64,000 nucleotides of DNA from Paenibacillus sacheonensis (GCF_009909195.1 NZ_JAAAMU010000002.1:434001-498000); one strand, 5' to 3'. Shown: positions 7,478 to 16,844, numbered from the stretch's first letter. Notes: generated from the sequence alone by a model not told the origin. Program-made: numbers and translations.

Positions 7478-10400
7478 TTGGAGAACCCTGTTTATCGCCC
7501 GCGACACCATGTACGCTTCGTAACGGCAGCCGCTTTATTCGACGGTCACGATGCATCCATCAATATGATGAGACGGATTCTGCAGGCATCCGGCGTGGAG
7601 GTCATCCATCTGGGCCATAACCGTTCCGTCACGGATGTGGCGAGCGCGGCGATTCAGGAGGATGTCCAGGGAATCGCCATCAGCTCGTATCAAGGCGGAC
7701 ATCTCGAATATTTGACCTATCTGTACGATGTGCTGCAGCGGGAAGGCGCGGGACATATCCGGATTTTCGCCGGCGGAGGCGGGGTTATCATTCCTGCGGA
7801 AATCAAGGCGCTGCAGGATTACGGCATCGCCAAGATCTTCTCGCCTGACGATGGCCGGGCAACGGGGCTGCAGGGGATGATCAATCATATGATTCAAGCC
7901 TGCGATCATCGGACGCCGCGGCAAGCGGAGCAAGATCTGGCGGCATTGTCAGTTGGCAATCAAGGCGCCGTCGCCAGATTGATTTCCCTTGCCGAGGCGA
8001 ACGCGTCGAAGGAACGACTGGAGGATGCCGAGTCAGCCGTGCTGAAACAGCTGCAGGCAGCTAGTTCGACGGTCCCCGTGCTGGGCATTACCGGTACCGG
8101 CGGTGCCGGCAAGAGCTCGCTGACCGATGAGCTGGTACGCCGTTATCTGGCTCATTTTCCCGGCCGGTCGATTGCCATCCTCGCGATCGATCCCACCAAA
8201 TCGAAAACGGGCGGGGCGCTTCTCGGCGATCGCATTCGCATGAACGCGATTCAACATTCAAGCGTTTACATGCGAAGCATGGCGACCAGAGGCTCCGGAT
8301 CCGAGATTAGCGAAGCCGTCCGAGACGCCATTACAATCGTCAAGCAGGCCGGGTATGATGGGGTCATCGTGGAAACGAGCGGGATCGGCCAGGGCGATGC
8401 GGCGATCGTCGATGTATGCGATATATCGATGTACGTCATGACCGCAGAATTCGGCGCCGCGACGCAGCTGGAGAAGATTGCGATGCTCGATTACGCGGAT
8501 CTGATCGTCATCAACAAGTTCGAACGCCGAGGGTCGGAAGACGCGCTGCGGGACGTACGCAAGCAATATCAGCGAAGCAGGCAGCAATTCGGCGTCCCGG
8601 CCGACCAACTGCCGGTGTTCGGAACGACAGCCAATCAATTCAACGATAACGGAACGACCGTGCTCTTCCATCGGCTCATGAAACTCGTGGAGGAGAAGAC
8701 CGGCGGAAGCTGGGCTGCGGGGCAGCCTGCGGTAGGGTTGACGTCGGGAAACGATAGCGCGGCGCGGTATGCGGGCATCATTCCATCCGATCGCATCGGC
8801 TATCTGGGCGAAATCATTCAGACCGTACGGCGATACCGGTCTTTCGCGCGGGAACAGGCCGATGCCGCCCGCAAGATCGATCAGTTGAAGGGAACGAGGC
8901 AATTGATCGCTGCCGACGGCGGGCGGCTTCTCGCCGAGACGGACGCAATCGCTTTCGCGGCGAAGCTCGATACCATGATCGCGGATTACGGGAAGCGGCT
9001 CGATCCGGAGTGCCGGAAGCTGCTCGAGGAATGGCCGCTCATCCGGGAGGCTTACGGCAAGGATCAACTGACGGTCCGGCTCCATAAGCGTGAAACGATA
9101 ACGGAATTGAAGAGAGAGTCCCTGTCAGGAACGCAAGTTCCGCGCGTCAGCCTGCCGAAATTCGAAGAAGCCGGGGAGCTTCTTCGCTGGCTGCTGAACG
9201 AGAATCTGCCCGGCTATTACCCCTATACCGCAGGGGTCTTTGCCTTCAAACGAACGGACGAAGCGCCGAAGCGTCAGTTCGCCGGCGAAGGAACGCCTGC
9301 CCGGACCAATCGCCGTTTTCACTATCTTAGCCGGAACGATACGGCCAAACGGCTGTCCGTCGCTTTCGACAGCGTGACGCTGTACGGCCAGGATCCGGGC
9401 GACCGTCCCGATCTGTATGGGAAGATCGGCAACAGCGGCGTCAACGTGTGCACCTTGGAAGACATGAAGGAACTCTTCGCCGGCTTCGACCTCTGTCATC
9501 CGACAGTCAGCGTATCGATGACCATTAACGGCCCGGCGCCGATTATTCTAGCCATGTTCATGCATGCGGCGATCGGCCAGCAGCTCGATCGGTTCGCGGC
9601 GATGCATGGACGACCGCCCGGGGACTCCGAATACGCGTCAATAAAAGCCATGGCGCTCCAATCCGTCCGCGGAACCGTGCAAGCGGATATTCTGAAGGAA
9701 GACCAAGGGCAGAATACATGCATTTTCGGCACGGAGTTCGCGCTGCGCATGATGGGGGACATCCAGCAGTATTTTATCGATCATCAGGTTCGCCACTATT
9801 ATTCCGTCAGCATCAGCGGCTACCATATCGCGGAGGCGGGAGCCAATCCGGTCACCCAATTGGCGTTTACACTGGCGAACGGCTTCACCTACGTCGAATA
9901 TTATTTGTCCCGCGGCATGCGAATCGACGATTTCGCTCCGAACCTGTCGTTCTTCTTCAGCAACGGCCTCGATCCGGAGTACGGCGTCATGGGGCGCGTG
10001 GCACGCCGTATATGGGCGATCGTGATGAAGCGCAAGTACGGGGCCAACGAACGGAGTCAGAAGCTCAAATACCATATTCAGACGTCGGGCCGATCGCTGC
10101 ATGCCCAGGAAATGGACTTCAATGATATCCGCACGACGCTGCAGGCCTTAATGGCGATCTACGATAATTGCAATTCCCTGCATACGAACGCGTACGACGA
10201 GGCCGTCACGACGCCGACCGAGAGCTCGGTGCGCAGGGCGATGGCGATTCAGCTCATCATCGATCAGGAGTTCGGCTTCGCGAAGAACGAGAATCCGCTG
10301 CAAGGCTCGTTCATCGTGGAGGAGCTGACCGACCTCATGGAAGAGGCGGTGCTCCAAGAGCTGCAGCGATTGCACGACCGCGGCGGCGTCCTCGGCGCGA

Positions 10401-10768
10401 TGGAAACCCGTTACCAGCGGGGCAAAATTCAAGACGAATCGCTGCATTACGAGCTGAAGAAGCATAGCGGCGAGCTGCCGATCGTCGGGGTGAATACGTT
10501 CTTGGATCCGACGCCGAGCGAGCGAACGGCGGATATGGAACTGGCCAGATCGACGGAGGAAGAAAAGCAGGAGCAGATTCGTCGGTTGCAGGCGTTCCGA
10601 TTGAAGCATCAGGACGCGTGCGCGGACGCGCTCGAGCAATTGAAGCAGACGGCCCTGGCCGGCGGCAATCTGTTCGAAGCGTTGATGGAGGCGGTGACGT
10701 CGGCGACGCTCGGTCAGATCACGGATGCGCTCTACGACATCGGGGGGCAGTACCGGCGCAATATGTAG
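7478..10768 (+). CDS. icmF: Fused isobutyryl-CoA mutase IcmF
   Basis: This 1096-residue three-part fusion is the normal IcmF architecture. The N-terminal B12-binding domain has DGHDAS at 22-27, supplying the lower-ligand histidine. The MeaI-like G-protein chaperone has P-loop GTGGAGKSS near 205-213. The mutase TIM barrel (about 560-1096) has the signature [20 protein letters not shown] and [17 protein letters not shown]. It interconverts isobutyryl-CoA and n-butyryl-CoA by an adenosylcobalamin radical mechanism, and some members act on isovaleryl/pivalyl-CoA. The G-domain edits the cofactor using GTP. TTG 7478 follows GAAGGGCGG. The adenosyltransferase gene lies 21 nt downstream, so cofactor synthesis and use are co-transcribed. 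Confidence 0.95.
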   Translation: MENPVYRPRHHVRFVTAAALFDGHDASINMMRRILQASGVEVIHLGHNRSVTDVASAAIQEDVQGIAISSYQGGHLEYLTYLYDVLQREGAGHIRIFAGGGGVIIPAEIKALQDYGIAKIFSPDDGRATGLQGMINHMIQACDHRTPRQAEQDLAALSVGNQGAVARLISLAEANASKERLEDAESAVLKQLQAASSTVPVLGITGTGGAGKSSLTDELVRRYLAHFPGRSIAILAIDPTKSKTGGALLGDRIRMNAIQHSSVYMRSMATRGSGSEISEAVRDAITIVKQAGYDGVIVETSGIGQGDAAIVDVCDISMYVMTAEFGAATQLEKIAMLDYADLIVINKFERRGSEDALRDVRKQYQRSRQQFGVPADQLPVFGTTANQFNDNGTTVLFHRLMKLVEEKTGGSWAAGQPAVGLTSGNDSAARYAGIIPSDRIGYLGEIIQTVRRYRSFAREQADAARKIDQLKGTRQLIAADGGRLLAETDAIAFAAKLDTMIADYGKRLDPECRKLLEEWPLIREAYGKDQLTVRLHKRETITELKRESLSGTQVPRVSLPKFEEAGELLRWLLNENLPGYYPYTAGVFAFKRTDEAPKRQFAGEGTPARTNRRFHYLSRNDTAKRLSVAFDSVTLYGQDPGDRPDLYGKIGNSGVNVCTLEDMKELFAGFDLCHPTVSVSMTINGPAPIILAMFMHAAIGQQLDRFAAMHGRPPGDSEYASIKAMALQSVRGTVQADILKEDQGQNTCIFGTEFALRMMGDIQQYFIDHQVRHYYSVSISGYHIAEAGANPVTQLAFTLANGFTYVEYYLSRGMRIDDFAPNLSFFFSNGLDPEYGVMGRVARRIWAIVMKRKYGANERSQKLKYHIQTSGRSLHAQEMDFNDIRTTLQALMAIYDNCNSLHTNAYDEAVTTPTESSVRRAMAIQLIIDQEFGFAKNENPLQGSFIVEELTDLMEEAVLQELQRLHDRGGVLGAMETRYQRGKIQDESLHYELKKHSGELPIVGVNTFLDPTPSERTADMELARSTEEEKQEQIRRLQAFRLKHQDACADALEQLKQTALAGGNLFEALMEAVTSATLGQITDALYDIGGQYRRNM

Positions 10769-10789
10769 ACATCCACGAGGAGGGTTGAC

Positions 10790-11347
10790 ATGAAACTGTA
10801 CACGAAGACGGGAGACAGCGGTCAAACGAGCTTGGTTTACGGAAAACGGGTATCGAAGCATTCGCCGATGGTTCATGCATACGGAACCTGCGACGAAGCC
10901 AACTCGATGATCGGCTTGGCCATGTCGGCGCTGGGCCCGGGCGAAGAATGGACTTCGTTCCGGCAGGTGATGCATGTCGTGCAGACGAAGCTATTTCATG
11001 CCGGAGCGGAATTGGCGACGCCGCCGCTCATGAAGGTGGCATGGCCGCTGACGGAAGCGGACGTGAAGTTTCTGGAGGAGCACATCGACGAGATGGATGC
11101 CGCCCTGCCGCCGCTGACGCAATTCGTGCTGCCCGGCGGCCATCCGTGCGGAGCCGCGCTGCATGTGGCCCGGACGATCGTGCGCCGCGCGGAGCGAATG
11201 GCCGCTCAGGTGTGGAAGGAGGAGAACATCAATCCGCTCGTGCTCGCGTATCTGAACCGGTTGTCCGACCTCCTGTTCGTGGCCGCCCGCTATGTCAATC
11301 ATCGGGAAGGATGTTCGGAGCCGGAGCTGCATCAGGACCGGACGTAA
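10790..11347 (+). CDS. pduO: PduO-type ATP:cob(I)alamin adenosyltransferase
   Basis: The opening KLYTKTGDSGQTSLVYGKRVSK is the ATP-binding signature of PduO/MMAB adenosyltransferases. VHAYGTCDEANSMIGLA and ARTIVRRAERMAA, with the C-terminal NPLVLAYLNRLSDLLFVAARY, complete the five-helix bundle. It transfers the 5'-deoxyadenosyl group from ATP to cob(I)alamin, making the coenzyme that IcmF needs. It is 185 residues, full length. ATG 10790 follows GAGGAGGG and lies 21 nt after icmF, so the two form an operon closed by a strong terminator. Confidence 0.93.
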   Translation: MKLYTKTGDSGQTSLVYGKRVSKHSPMVHAYGTCDEANSMIGLAMSALGPGEEWTSFRQVMHVVQTKLFHAGAELATPPLMKVAWPLTEADVKFLEEHIDEMDAALPPLTQFVLPGGHPCGAALHVARTIVRRAERMAAQVWKEENINPLVLAYLNRLSDLLFVAARYVNHREGCSEPELHQDRT

Positions 11348-11384
11348 TGCAATCGGCTTGCGGCATAGAGTCGATTGTTCCTTG

Positions 11385-11411
11385 GAATCCGCGAGAACGC
11401 GGATTCTTTTT
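11385..11411 (+). terminator. Rho-independent terminator of the icmF operon
   Basis: A perfect 9-bp stem (GAATCCGCG / CGCGGATTC) with an AGAA loop and a TTTTTG tail. Confidence 0.9.
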
Positions 11412-11442
11412 GTTGGAGAACTGGTATACTGGCGGAAAGCAC

Positions 11443-11474
11443 TTGACTCTGACATTGATGTCAGCCTTTATACT
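11443..11474 (+). promoter_or_regulatory. MerR-type promoter with palindromic operator in a 20-bp spacer
   Basis: TTGACT (11443-11448) and TATACT (11469-11474) are separated by 20 bp. The over-long spacer contains a perfect dyad, CTGACAT-TG-ATGTCAG (11449-11464). A 19-20 bp spacer holding a dyad is the hallmark of promoters untwisted by MerR-family activators. It lies 35 nt before the MerR gene, so autoregulation of the merR-thioredoxin pair is expected. Confidence 0.85.
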
Positions 11475-11508
11475 AAAGCAGTCAACAAGCCGCAAAGGAA
11501 GGATTCCC

Positions 11509-11883
11509 ATGAAAATCGGCCAACTGGCCCAAGAGACCGGCGTGAGCGTTCGTTCACTCCGTTATTACGAACAGCAGGGCTTGATATCGCCGCTGCGCCA
11601 AGCGAACGGTTATCGGGACTATTCGCCGTTAACCGTTCATACCGTCGATACGATCAAGCTCTACCTGAACCTGGGACTGTCGACCGAGCAAATCGCGGGA
11701 TTCCTGACCTGCGTCTTGCGGAACAAGGAAGCCTTCTGTACGGAGATTCTGCCGATCTACGAGCGGAAGCTTACGGAGATCGAAGCGCAAATTCAGCAGC
11801 TTAACCAGATCCGGGGCAATTTGCTGGATCGTATCGCGGCCGTTCAGTCGGAGCGGGCAGAGGAAGATACGAATAAGGAGTGA
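11509..11883 (+). CDS. MerR-family transcriptional regulator
   Basis: ATG 11509 follows AAGGAAGG. The product has 124 residues. The N-terminal winged helix (KIGQLAQETGVSVRSLRYYEQQGLI) is the canonical MerR DNA-binding unit, followed by a dimerisation coiled coil (about 80-115). Two cysteines, C68 (FLTC) and C77 (AFC), sit where metal or thiol sensing residues occur in some family members, though this spacing alone does not identify the signal. It probably binds the dyad at 11449-11464. The adjacent thioredoxin, 6 nt downstream, suggests a redox or electrophile stress role, which is inference. Confidence 0.88.
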   Translation: MKIGQLAQETGVSVRSLRYYEQQGLISPLRQANGYRDYSPLTVHTVDTIKLYLNLGLSTEQIAGFLTCVLRNKEAFCTEILPIYERKLTEIEAQIQQLNQIRGNLLDRIAAVQSERAEEDTNKE

Positions 11884-11889
11884 GATGGT

Positions 11890-12207
11890 ATGGGAATTCA
11901 ACATGTCGACAGCGCCGAGCAATTGGCGAATGTGACCCAAGAAGGAATCGTGCTGGTCAATTACGGGGCGACGCACTGCCCGCCTTGCAAGGCACTAGCG
12001 CCAATTCTGGAGGAACTGGAAGGCGAGATGTCCACGCAAGTTCGCTTTGCTTATGTCAATTGCGACCGGCTGCCGGATGCCGCAGCTTCGGCCGGCATTA
12101 TGGGCACGCCGACGGTAATCGTCTACAAGAACGGCGAGCCGATGGACAAACTGGTCGGTCTGCGGCCCAAGCTGACGTACCGACTGGCGGCGGAGAAGCT
12201 GATCTAA
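11890..12207 (+). CDS. Thioredoxin-like protein with HCPPC active site
   Basis: This is a 105-residue single thioredoxin fold with the strand VLVNYGATHCPPCKALAPILEEL, cis-proline loop GIMGTPTVIVYKNGEPMDKLVG and a C-terminal helix. The active site is C30-P-P-C33 preceded by His rather than the standard W-C-G-P-C, which should change the redox potential. It should be a cytosolic thiol-disulfide oxidoreductase. The ribosome site AGGAGTGAG overlaps the end of the MerR gene, so the two are translated from one message. The MerR operator upstream implies inducible expression. Confidence 0.88.
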   Translation: MGIQHVDSAEQLANVTQEGIVLVNYGATHCPPCKALAPILEELEGEMSTQVRFAYVNCDRLPDAAASAGIMGTPTVIVYKNGEPMDKLVGLRPKLTYRLAAEKLI

Positions 12208-12223
12208 CGAAAGAATCGCCGAA

Positions 12224-12835
12224 TCAGACCAATCTGAAGCGTGCAACGGCTTCATACATCGGCTGCTGATGCATGTGGGTGCGATACAGTACGATCTCAT
12301 CGGCCGACCACTGGAACGGGCTCGTATGTATGCTCGGTTCATCCGTCCGAATAAGCTCCGGCAGTCGGAACCCTTCCTTCCCCACATAGGTGCGGGCGAT
12401 GGTAAGGTGGGGGCTGTACGGGCGTTCTTCGGCCCGGAATCCGAGCGGCGCCGTTGCTTCGAGGATCAGTCGCTGCAGTCGGTGGAGCTGCTCCAGCGCG
12501 CCTTCGATACCAGCCCAGAGCACGCGCGGCTGCTCCGTCCTGCCGAAGATGCCCATGCCGCGCAGCGATAACCCGAATGGCTGAATGGCCATTGAACCGG
12601 CCGCCGCCGTCAATGCTGCCTTCAATTCCGGCAGCAGGATTGGATTCGTATCCCCGAGGAATTGAAGCGTTATATGCAGATCCGCTTCATTCGTCCATTT
12701 GCGGAAGGGAAGCTCCTCGCGAATGCGCGTGGACCATGCGCCGATCGCTCGTTTTATGCCGTCCGGAAGCGGGAGGGCTATAAACAAGCGATCGGTTTTC
12801 TTCGGTTGCGAATCATCGTGGATCAGTGCGGTCAT
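12224..12835 (-). CDS. thpR: RNA 2',3'-cyclic phosphodiesterase ThpR
   Basis: This 203-residue 2H phosphoesterase has both H-x-T-x motifs: H54-I-T (ADLHITLQFLG) and H143-L-T (YSPHLTIAR). FIALPLPDGIKRAI at the N-terminus is typical of LigT/ThpR. The family opens 2',3'-cyclic phosphate RNA ends to 2'-phosphates in the cytosol. Both catalytic histidines and threonines are present, so it should be active. The gene converges on the thioredoxin gene with only a 16-nt gap. A 229-nt spacer separates it from the divergent epimerase gene, and nothing clear is seen there. Confidence 0.9.
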   Translation of the reverse strand: MTALIHDDSQPKKTDRLFIALPLPDGIKRAIGAWSTRIREELPFRKWTNEADLHITLQFLGDTNPILLPELKAALTAAAGSMAIQPFGLSLRGMGIFGRTEQPRVLWAGIEGALEQLHRLQRLILEATAPLGFRAEERPYSPHLTIARTYVGKEGFRLPELIRTDEPSIHTSPFQWSADEIVLYRTHMHQQPMYEAVARFRLV

Positions 12836-13064
12836 CGTCCGTTTTCCTCCTTGCAGTTCAAGGTCGCGTGAAGCCCTGGTTAATTCTAAAGTTATGCTCG
12901 AATTAATCTAGGTGTATTCTAATTCATTTTAACCGAATCGGCGAACGAGCAGACGCTGACAGGTTACCAGAACGGGTTATTTCTCGCTGGCCGGCCATTG
13001 TCCCATACCTGATCCGCAAACCCGACATATGATGAAGCATTAATTTCGTCGGGGAGGCCTGGGG

Positions 13065-13982
13065 ATGAAAGCGGTCGTTACGGGAGGAGCCGGGTTCATC
13101 GGTTCCCGGCTTGTGGATGCACTGATCGGGCACGGGGCGGAGGTTCACGTGCTCGATAATCTATCCACGGGCAATAGGGGCAGATTGCACGCGCAAGCCG
13201 TTCTGCATCAAGCGGATATCCGCGATCCGGAAGCCAAAGCGATCTTGGCCGGCATTCAACCGGATACGCTGTTTCATCTCGCGGCGCAAGCCGACGTACA
13301 GCGGTCCATTCAAGAGCCTGGCTGCGATGCCGGCATCAATATCGCGGGAACGGTTAATATGCTGGATGCATGCCGCGAATCGGGCGTCCGCAAATTCATT
13401 TTCGCTTCCACGTCGGCCGTGTACGGGAAACTCGAGCGGATGCCGCTCGCCGTGACGGATCCCGTGCAGCCGATATCGTATTACGGATTATCCAAATTAA
13501 CGGCCGAGCACTATATCCGTCTGTACCATGCCTTCTATGGATTGAACTATACGATTCTGCGGTATGGCAACGTTTACGGCCCGGGGCAGACGGCCAAAGG
13601 GGAGGGCGGCGTCATCGCCATCTTCATGGAACGGCTCAAGAACAACCTAACGCTGCCCATAAACGGCGACGGCGAGCAAACGCGGGATTTCGTCTATGTC
13701 GACGATGTTGCGGCAGCCAATATTGCGGCCGTAAAGCTCGGAGACCGGGGGACGTATCATGTCAGCACGGGAAGCCGTACGTCGATCAACCATGTCGTTC
13801 GAGAGCTGCAGCGGATCAGGGGCGAAGCCGTTACCGTGCAGTATCGCGATGCCAAGGAAGGAGATATCCGCGACAGCTGCCTCGATAATCGCTTGACGAC
13901 AGCCGAGCTGGCCTGGCAGCCGGCCGTACCGCTTGAAGAGGGGCTGCTTCTCACCTACAAGTCCTGGCAGCAGCAGACCTAG
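13065..13982 (+). CDS. NAD-dependent sugar epimerase/dehydratase (GalE-like)
   Basis: This is an extended short-chain dehydrogenase of 305 residues. The Rossmann motif TGGAGFIGS is at 6-14, DNLSTG follows the second strand, and the catalytic pair is Y140-x-x-x-K144 (YYGLSK), with FASTSAVYG supplying the serine/threonine. LRYGNVYGPGQ is the substrate-binding hallmark of nucleotide-sugar epimerases. It likely interconverts UDP-glucose/galactose type sugars for surface polysaccharide. It is slightly shorter than classical GalE. It leads a cluster of glycosyltransferases on the other strand, which supports a glycan role. Confidence 0.85.
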   Translation: MKAVVTGGAGFIGSRLVDALIGHGAEVHVLDNLSTGNRGRLHAQAVLHQADIRDPEAKAILAGIQPDTLFHLAAQADVQRSIQEPGCDAGINIAGTVNMLDACRESGVRKFIFASTSAVYGKLERMPLAVTDPVQPISYYGLSKLTAEHYIRLYHAFYGLNYTILRYGNVYGPGQTAKGEGGVIAIFMERLKNNLTLPINGDGEQTRDFVYVDDVAAANIAAVKLGDRGTYHVSTGSRTSINHVVRELQRIRGEAVTVQYRDAKEGDIRDSCLDNRLTTAELAWQPAVPLEEGLLLTYKSWQQQT

Positions 13983-14011
13983 CGCATCGCTGGCTCAATA
14001 AGCCGTCAAAT

Positions 14012-14066
14012 GAAACAGCCTTGTTCCCGGGCCGGGTATCGGACCTGCCGGAAACAAGGCTGTTTC
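14012..14066. terminator. Bidirectional terminator
   Basis: A 14-bp stem, GAAACAGCCTTGTT / AACAAGGCTGTTTC, encloses a GC-rich loop between the converging epimerase gene and the minus-strand cluster. Confidence 0.75.
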
Positions 14067-14067
14067 G

Positions 14068-14457
14068 TTATTCCCCGTGCACCGTGCCCTGCAGCGAGTA
14101 GGGTCCATAAATGATGGCTCGCTGCTCCAGAGAGCGAACGGTCAAATAAAACAGCTCGTAGTCGCTTTGCGCGCGCAGCGATATCGTTTCTTTGAATCTG
14201 GCTTTGATCATGCAGCTCTCTTGCGTCCAATACACGACGGGACCGTCCTCCGTGCCGCGATGAACAAGCACTTCCATCTCGGCCAGATCCAAGTTCATCG
14301 GTTTGCCCCAGCCGATATCGATTTTGAGCGATATGCGGTCGCCCTTTTCTGTTTTCTGCATCAGGAGTCCCGTCAGCACGATCTCCTTCTCCTGAACCGG
14401 GAAGGGGGGAAACGTTCCCTCCTTCGCTTCGTTCTTGCCTGTATATTTAACGCTCAT
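14068..14457 (-). CDS. Uncharacterised 129-residue protein of the glycan cluster
   Basis: ATG 14457 follows GGGAGCGGGA. The product has no signal peptide or membrane segment and is predicted beta-rich (KEIVLTGLLMQKTEKGDRIS, PVVYWTQESCMIKARF, YELFYLTVRSLEQRAIIYG), resembling a small carbohydrate- or partner-binding beta-sandwich. I do not recognise a family. The gene starts 14 nt after the glycosyltransferase on the same strand and is very probably co-transcribed with it. Another small beta-rich protein (15559-15894) lies upstream, so the two may be accessory parts of the same assembly. Confidence 0.6.
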   Translation of the reverse strand: MSVKYTGKNEAKEGTFPPFPVQEKEIVLTGLLMQKTEKGDRISLKIDIGWGKPMNLDLAEMEVLVHRGTEDGPVVYWTQESCMIKARFKETISLRAQSDYELFYLTVRSLEQRAIIYGPYSLQGTVHGE

Positions 14458-14471
14458 TCATCCCGCTCCCT

Positions 14472-15536
14472 TCATAGAACGTGCAGCATTTGAATAAATT
14501 CACCGGCATACTTGGCGGGGTGGAATTCGGTTCGCACATGATACTGCGCTTGAAGCCGGATCACTTCTCTTAACGTCGCATCGTACATGAGCTCGCAGAT
14601 TTCTTGAATGGCGAGATCGACATTGCCGAGCGGGTATAATTTGCCCGTCGCATTATGAAAGATCGCGCTGGTTACGCCATCCGAATTCGTCGCCAGCACC
14701 GGGCAGCGGCAGCTCATGGCTTCCAAGACGCAGTACGGCCCGCCTTCCACTTTGGACGTCGACACCAGCATGCCGCCCGAATCCCCGATCATCGAGAACA
14801 TCTCTTGCATTTTGGCATTCGGCACGTTGGCATGCAGCGTCAGGCGGCCGCGAAGCACAGGATCGCTCTCAAGCAAGCGCTCGAAGTCTTCCCGCTCGGA
14901 GGGGACCGAAAGCGAAGGATCCTCGAACATCCAGAGCCGGATATCCGGCCGAATGACGGCCATTCTCGCGCCGATCGCCAGGAACTCCCGCCAGTTCTTA
15001 TTGTCCTCGATTCGGCCGATCCAAGCGAGAACCGGATAGGGCAGGCGGGGGAGCTCGCGATACGTAAATGCGTCGGAGTCGAAGCAGTTGTTGATCGTGA
15101 AATGCGGGAGATGCGGATACAAGGTTTTGAAGATCGTTCCGATGTGCGGCGTATTCGGATGAAGCAGGGCGGAGGCGTGGCCGTTGATCTCGGGAGCGGC
15201 GTTGGTCAGCTCTCTCCATGCGACGTCCATGGGGCCATAGCCTTGAATTTCAAGGATGAATTTGCCCGTGTAACCGAGCAGGCGAAATTTGGGAAAGGTC
15301 CTATGATCGGTCGTGACGACGATGAAGTCATACTTCATGTGATCCAGAATATGCTTGATCGCAATGTCGCTGTCCGTGATGAAGACGGACGGATCCGCAG
15401 AGTTCTGTATGCCTGCCCCCCATCGATAGTAGAGGCATTGCACGTTGATGCCAGCATCGCGCAGCGCGCGGACGCGCTGCCGGTTCAAGGTTTCCATGCC
15501 GCCGCTTGGAACATAGTAGACGAATAATAGATTCAG
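14472..15536 (-). CDS. Glycosyltransferase family 4-like, probable CTG start
   Basis: The first ATG (15497) would start inside the N-terminal donor-fold strand. The frame continues upstream as NLLFVYYVPSGG before METLNRQR, the usual first strand and glycine loop of GT-B enzymes. The only start-like codon there is CTG 15536, placed 6 nt after GGGAGGAGGA. This gives 354 residues. The C-terminal domain has LAWIGRIEDNKNW and the nucleotide-sugar binding EGGPYCVLEAMSCRCPVLATN motif with two acidic residues spaced as in E-x7-E. It probably transfers a sugar to a surface glycan. The acceptor is unknown. Confidence 0.8.
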   Translation of the reverse strand: MNLLFVYYVPSGGMETLNRQRVRALRDAGINVQCLYYRWGAGIQNSADPSVFITDSDIAIKHILDHMKYDFIVVTTDHRTFPKFRLLGYTGKFILEIQGYGPMDVAWRELTNAAPEINGHASALLHPNTPHIGTIFKTLYPHLPHFTINNCFDSDAFTYRELPRLPYPVLAWIGRIEDNKNWREFLAIGARMAVIRPDIRLWMFEDPSLSVPSEREDFERLLESDPVLRGRLTLHANVPNAKMQEMFSMIGDSGGMLVSTSKVEGGPYCVLEAMSCRCPVLATNSDGVTSAIFHNATGKLYPLGNVDLAIQEICELMYDATLREVIRLQAQYHVRTEFHPAKYAGEFIQMLHVL

Positions 15537-15558
15537 GTTCGGTCCTCCTCCCGCGGGA

Positions 15559-15894
15559 TCAGTTCATGCGCTCGCAATTGTCGTGCGTGAAGACCGCAAC
15601 CGTCGCCCCTTGATTCTTCGCGATGATCGTCAAGCTCGTTGCTTTGCTTTGATTCAGATTCGTGACCACCAACAGATCGAATGAAGCGAACCGGGTAAGC
15701 AAATTCGTTTGGATATGAACGCTCCCCGGTTTAACCTCGCACAAGGAGAGATACAGGATGCCGCTCGCATCCTTCATTTCGACGAGTACATCGAATGCCT
15801 TCTCGCCAACGTTCGCGATCGTCAGATCGACGGAATCGATATACCGGCAGTCAATCATCTCATTAGGCGCCGCGTGCAGCGCGAATACGGCCAT
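15559..15894 (-). CDS. Small beta-rich protein, unknown
   Basis: ATG 15894 follows a GGAGGG site. The 111-residue product (VDLTIANVGEKAFDVLVEMKD, GSVHIQTNLLTRFASFDLLVV, SLTIIAKNQGATVAVF) looks like a single Ig-like beta-sandwich without signal peptide. It precedes the CTG-start glycosyltransferase by 22 nt on the same strand, so it probably belongs to that operon. No catalytic motif is visible. The family is not recognised. The 185 nt upstream, towards the divergent DUF1796 gene, should hold the promoters of both directions, but no convincing hexamers stand out. Confidence 0.6.
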   Translation of the reverse strand: MAVFALHAAPNEMIDCRYIDSVDLTIANVGEKAFDVLVEMKDASGILYLSLCEVKPGSVHIQTNLLTRFASFDLLVVTNLNQSKATSLTIIAKNQGATVAVFTHDNCERMN

Positions 15895-16088
15895 GCTCGT
15901 TCCCTCCCCGAATAAGTAAAGCGGCTAGTACCAGCTTATGTTGAAAACGCGCGAGCGTACGGGCATATTCATGCCGGACAGACACCCGTTGTGCATCCGG
16001 ATAGGCGATTGACCATGCAAGAAGCATCCTATCTGCATTTGATAGAACATGAACGGCTGTCCATATATATTGAAAGGATGTGCAAGCA

Positions 16089-16721
16089 ATGAAATTAGCT
16101 GCTTTGAAAGGCGAATACGATGCCATCTACAGCCTCGGCCATCTATGTCTGGCCGCGATTCAGATGGAGAAGAACGATCTGCGGCAATTCGCCGGCCCGC
16201 TTGACTGGGTCGCTTCGTACAATTTGCCCCAGGTAACGCGGCTGCTGGCCAATCGTTTCGCGGGCTTTCTGGAATACGGCAATCTGAAATTCGTCGGGTA
16301 CGCGAACGACAAGATTATGATGGTGCAGGATACCGATTACGACATCGTCTCCAATCACGACTTTTACACGCACAACAACTTCCCCCCGCACTATGCGGCT
16401 TATCCGGAAATCAAAGCCAAATATGACCGCCGCATCGCGCGGTTTCTGGAGAAAGCGGCATCCAGCAGCAGCATGCTCTTTATTCGGACGGAAGCCACGC
16501 AGCAGGAAGCGCTCGAGCTGAAGAAGGTGCTGTCCGGCTTGGTTGCCAAGGATTTCCGCCTGCTGGTCATCAATCATGTCGACGTGCCGGGCATGGTCGA
16601 ATTGAATTGGGACATCGATAAAGTCGTGGCCGTCCAATTCCCGAACGTCGAGATCTGGGAAGGCAATAACCACTTGTGGACGGGTATTTTCTCGGGCGTT
16701 ACGATGAGCGATTCGGATTGA
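16089..16721 (+). CDS. DUF1796 putative papain-like cysteine peptidase
   Basis: The start ATG 16089 has AAAGGA 10 nt upstream. A GTG at 16080 is too close to that site. The 210-residue sequence begins with YDAIYSLGHLCLAAIQM, then GPLDWV, and contains DIVSNHDFYTH, which are the landmarks of DUF1796. The cysteine in LGHLC and the histidine in the NHDF region are the presumed catalytic pair by analogy with papain-like folds. This family often occurs near polysaccharide genes, as here, but its activity is unproven. No signal peptide is present. Confidence 0.8.
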   Translation: MKLAALKGEYDAIYSLGHLCLAAIQMEKNDLRQFAGPLDWVASYNLPQVTRLLANRFAGFLEYGNLKFVGYANDKIMMVQDTDYDIVSNHDFYTHNNFPPHYAAYPEIKAKYDRRIARFLEKAASSSSMLFIRTEATQQEALELKKVLSGLVAKDFRLLVINHVDVPGMVELNWDIDKVVAVQFPNVEIWEGNNHLWTGIFSGVTMSDSD

Positions 16722-16743
16722 CGCTGCTTTCGGAACGAAAAGG

Positions 16744-16780
16744 ACGCTGATTTGCCGTTTGTTTCGGCAAACCAGCGTTT
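16744..16780 (+). terminator. Terminator after the DUF1796 gene
   Basis: A 14-nt arm pair, ACGCTGATTTGCCG / CGGCAAACCAGCGT (one mismatch), is followed by TTTTC. Confidence 0.8.
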
Positions 16781-16811
16781 TTCGCATGCGGGCCGGCATC
16801 GGACGTAAGCC

Positions 16812-16838
16812 AAAAAGACTGATGGCTGCCCATCAGTC
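16812..16838 (-). terminator. Terminator of the methyltransferase transcript
   Basis: On the minus strand, GACTGATGG / CCATCAGTC forms a 9-bp stem followed by TTTTTGG. It sits 7 nt after the methyltransferase stop. Confidence 0.8.
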
Positions 16839-16844
16839 CGGAAG

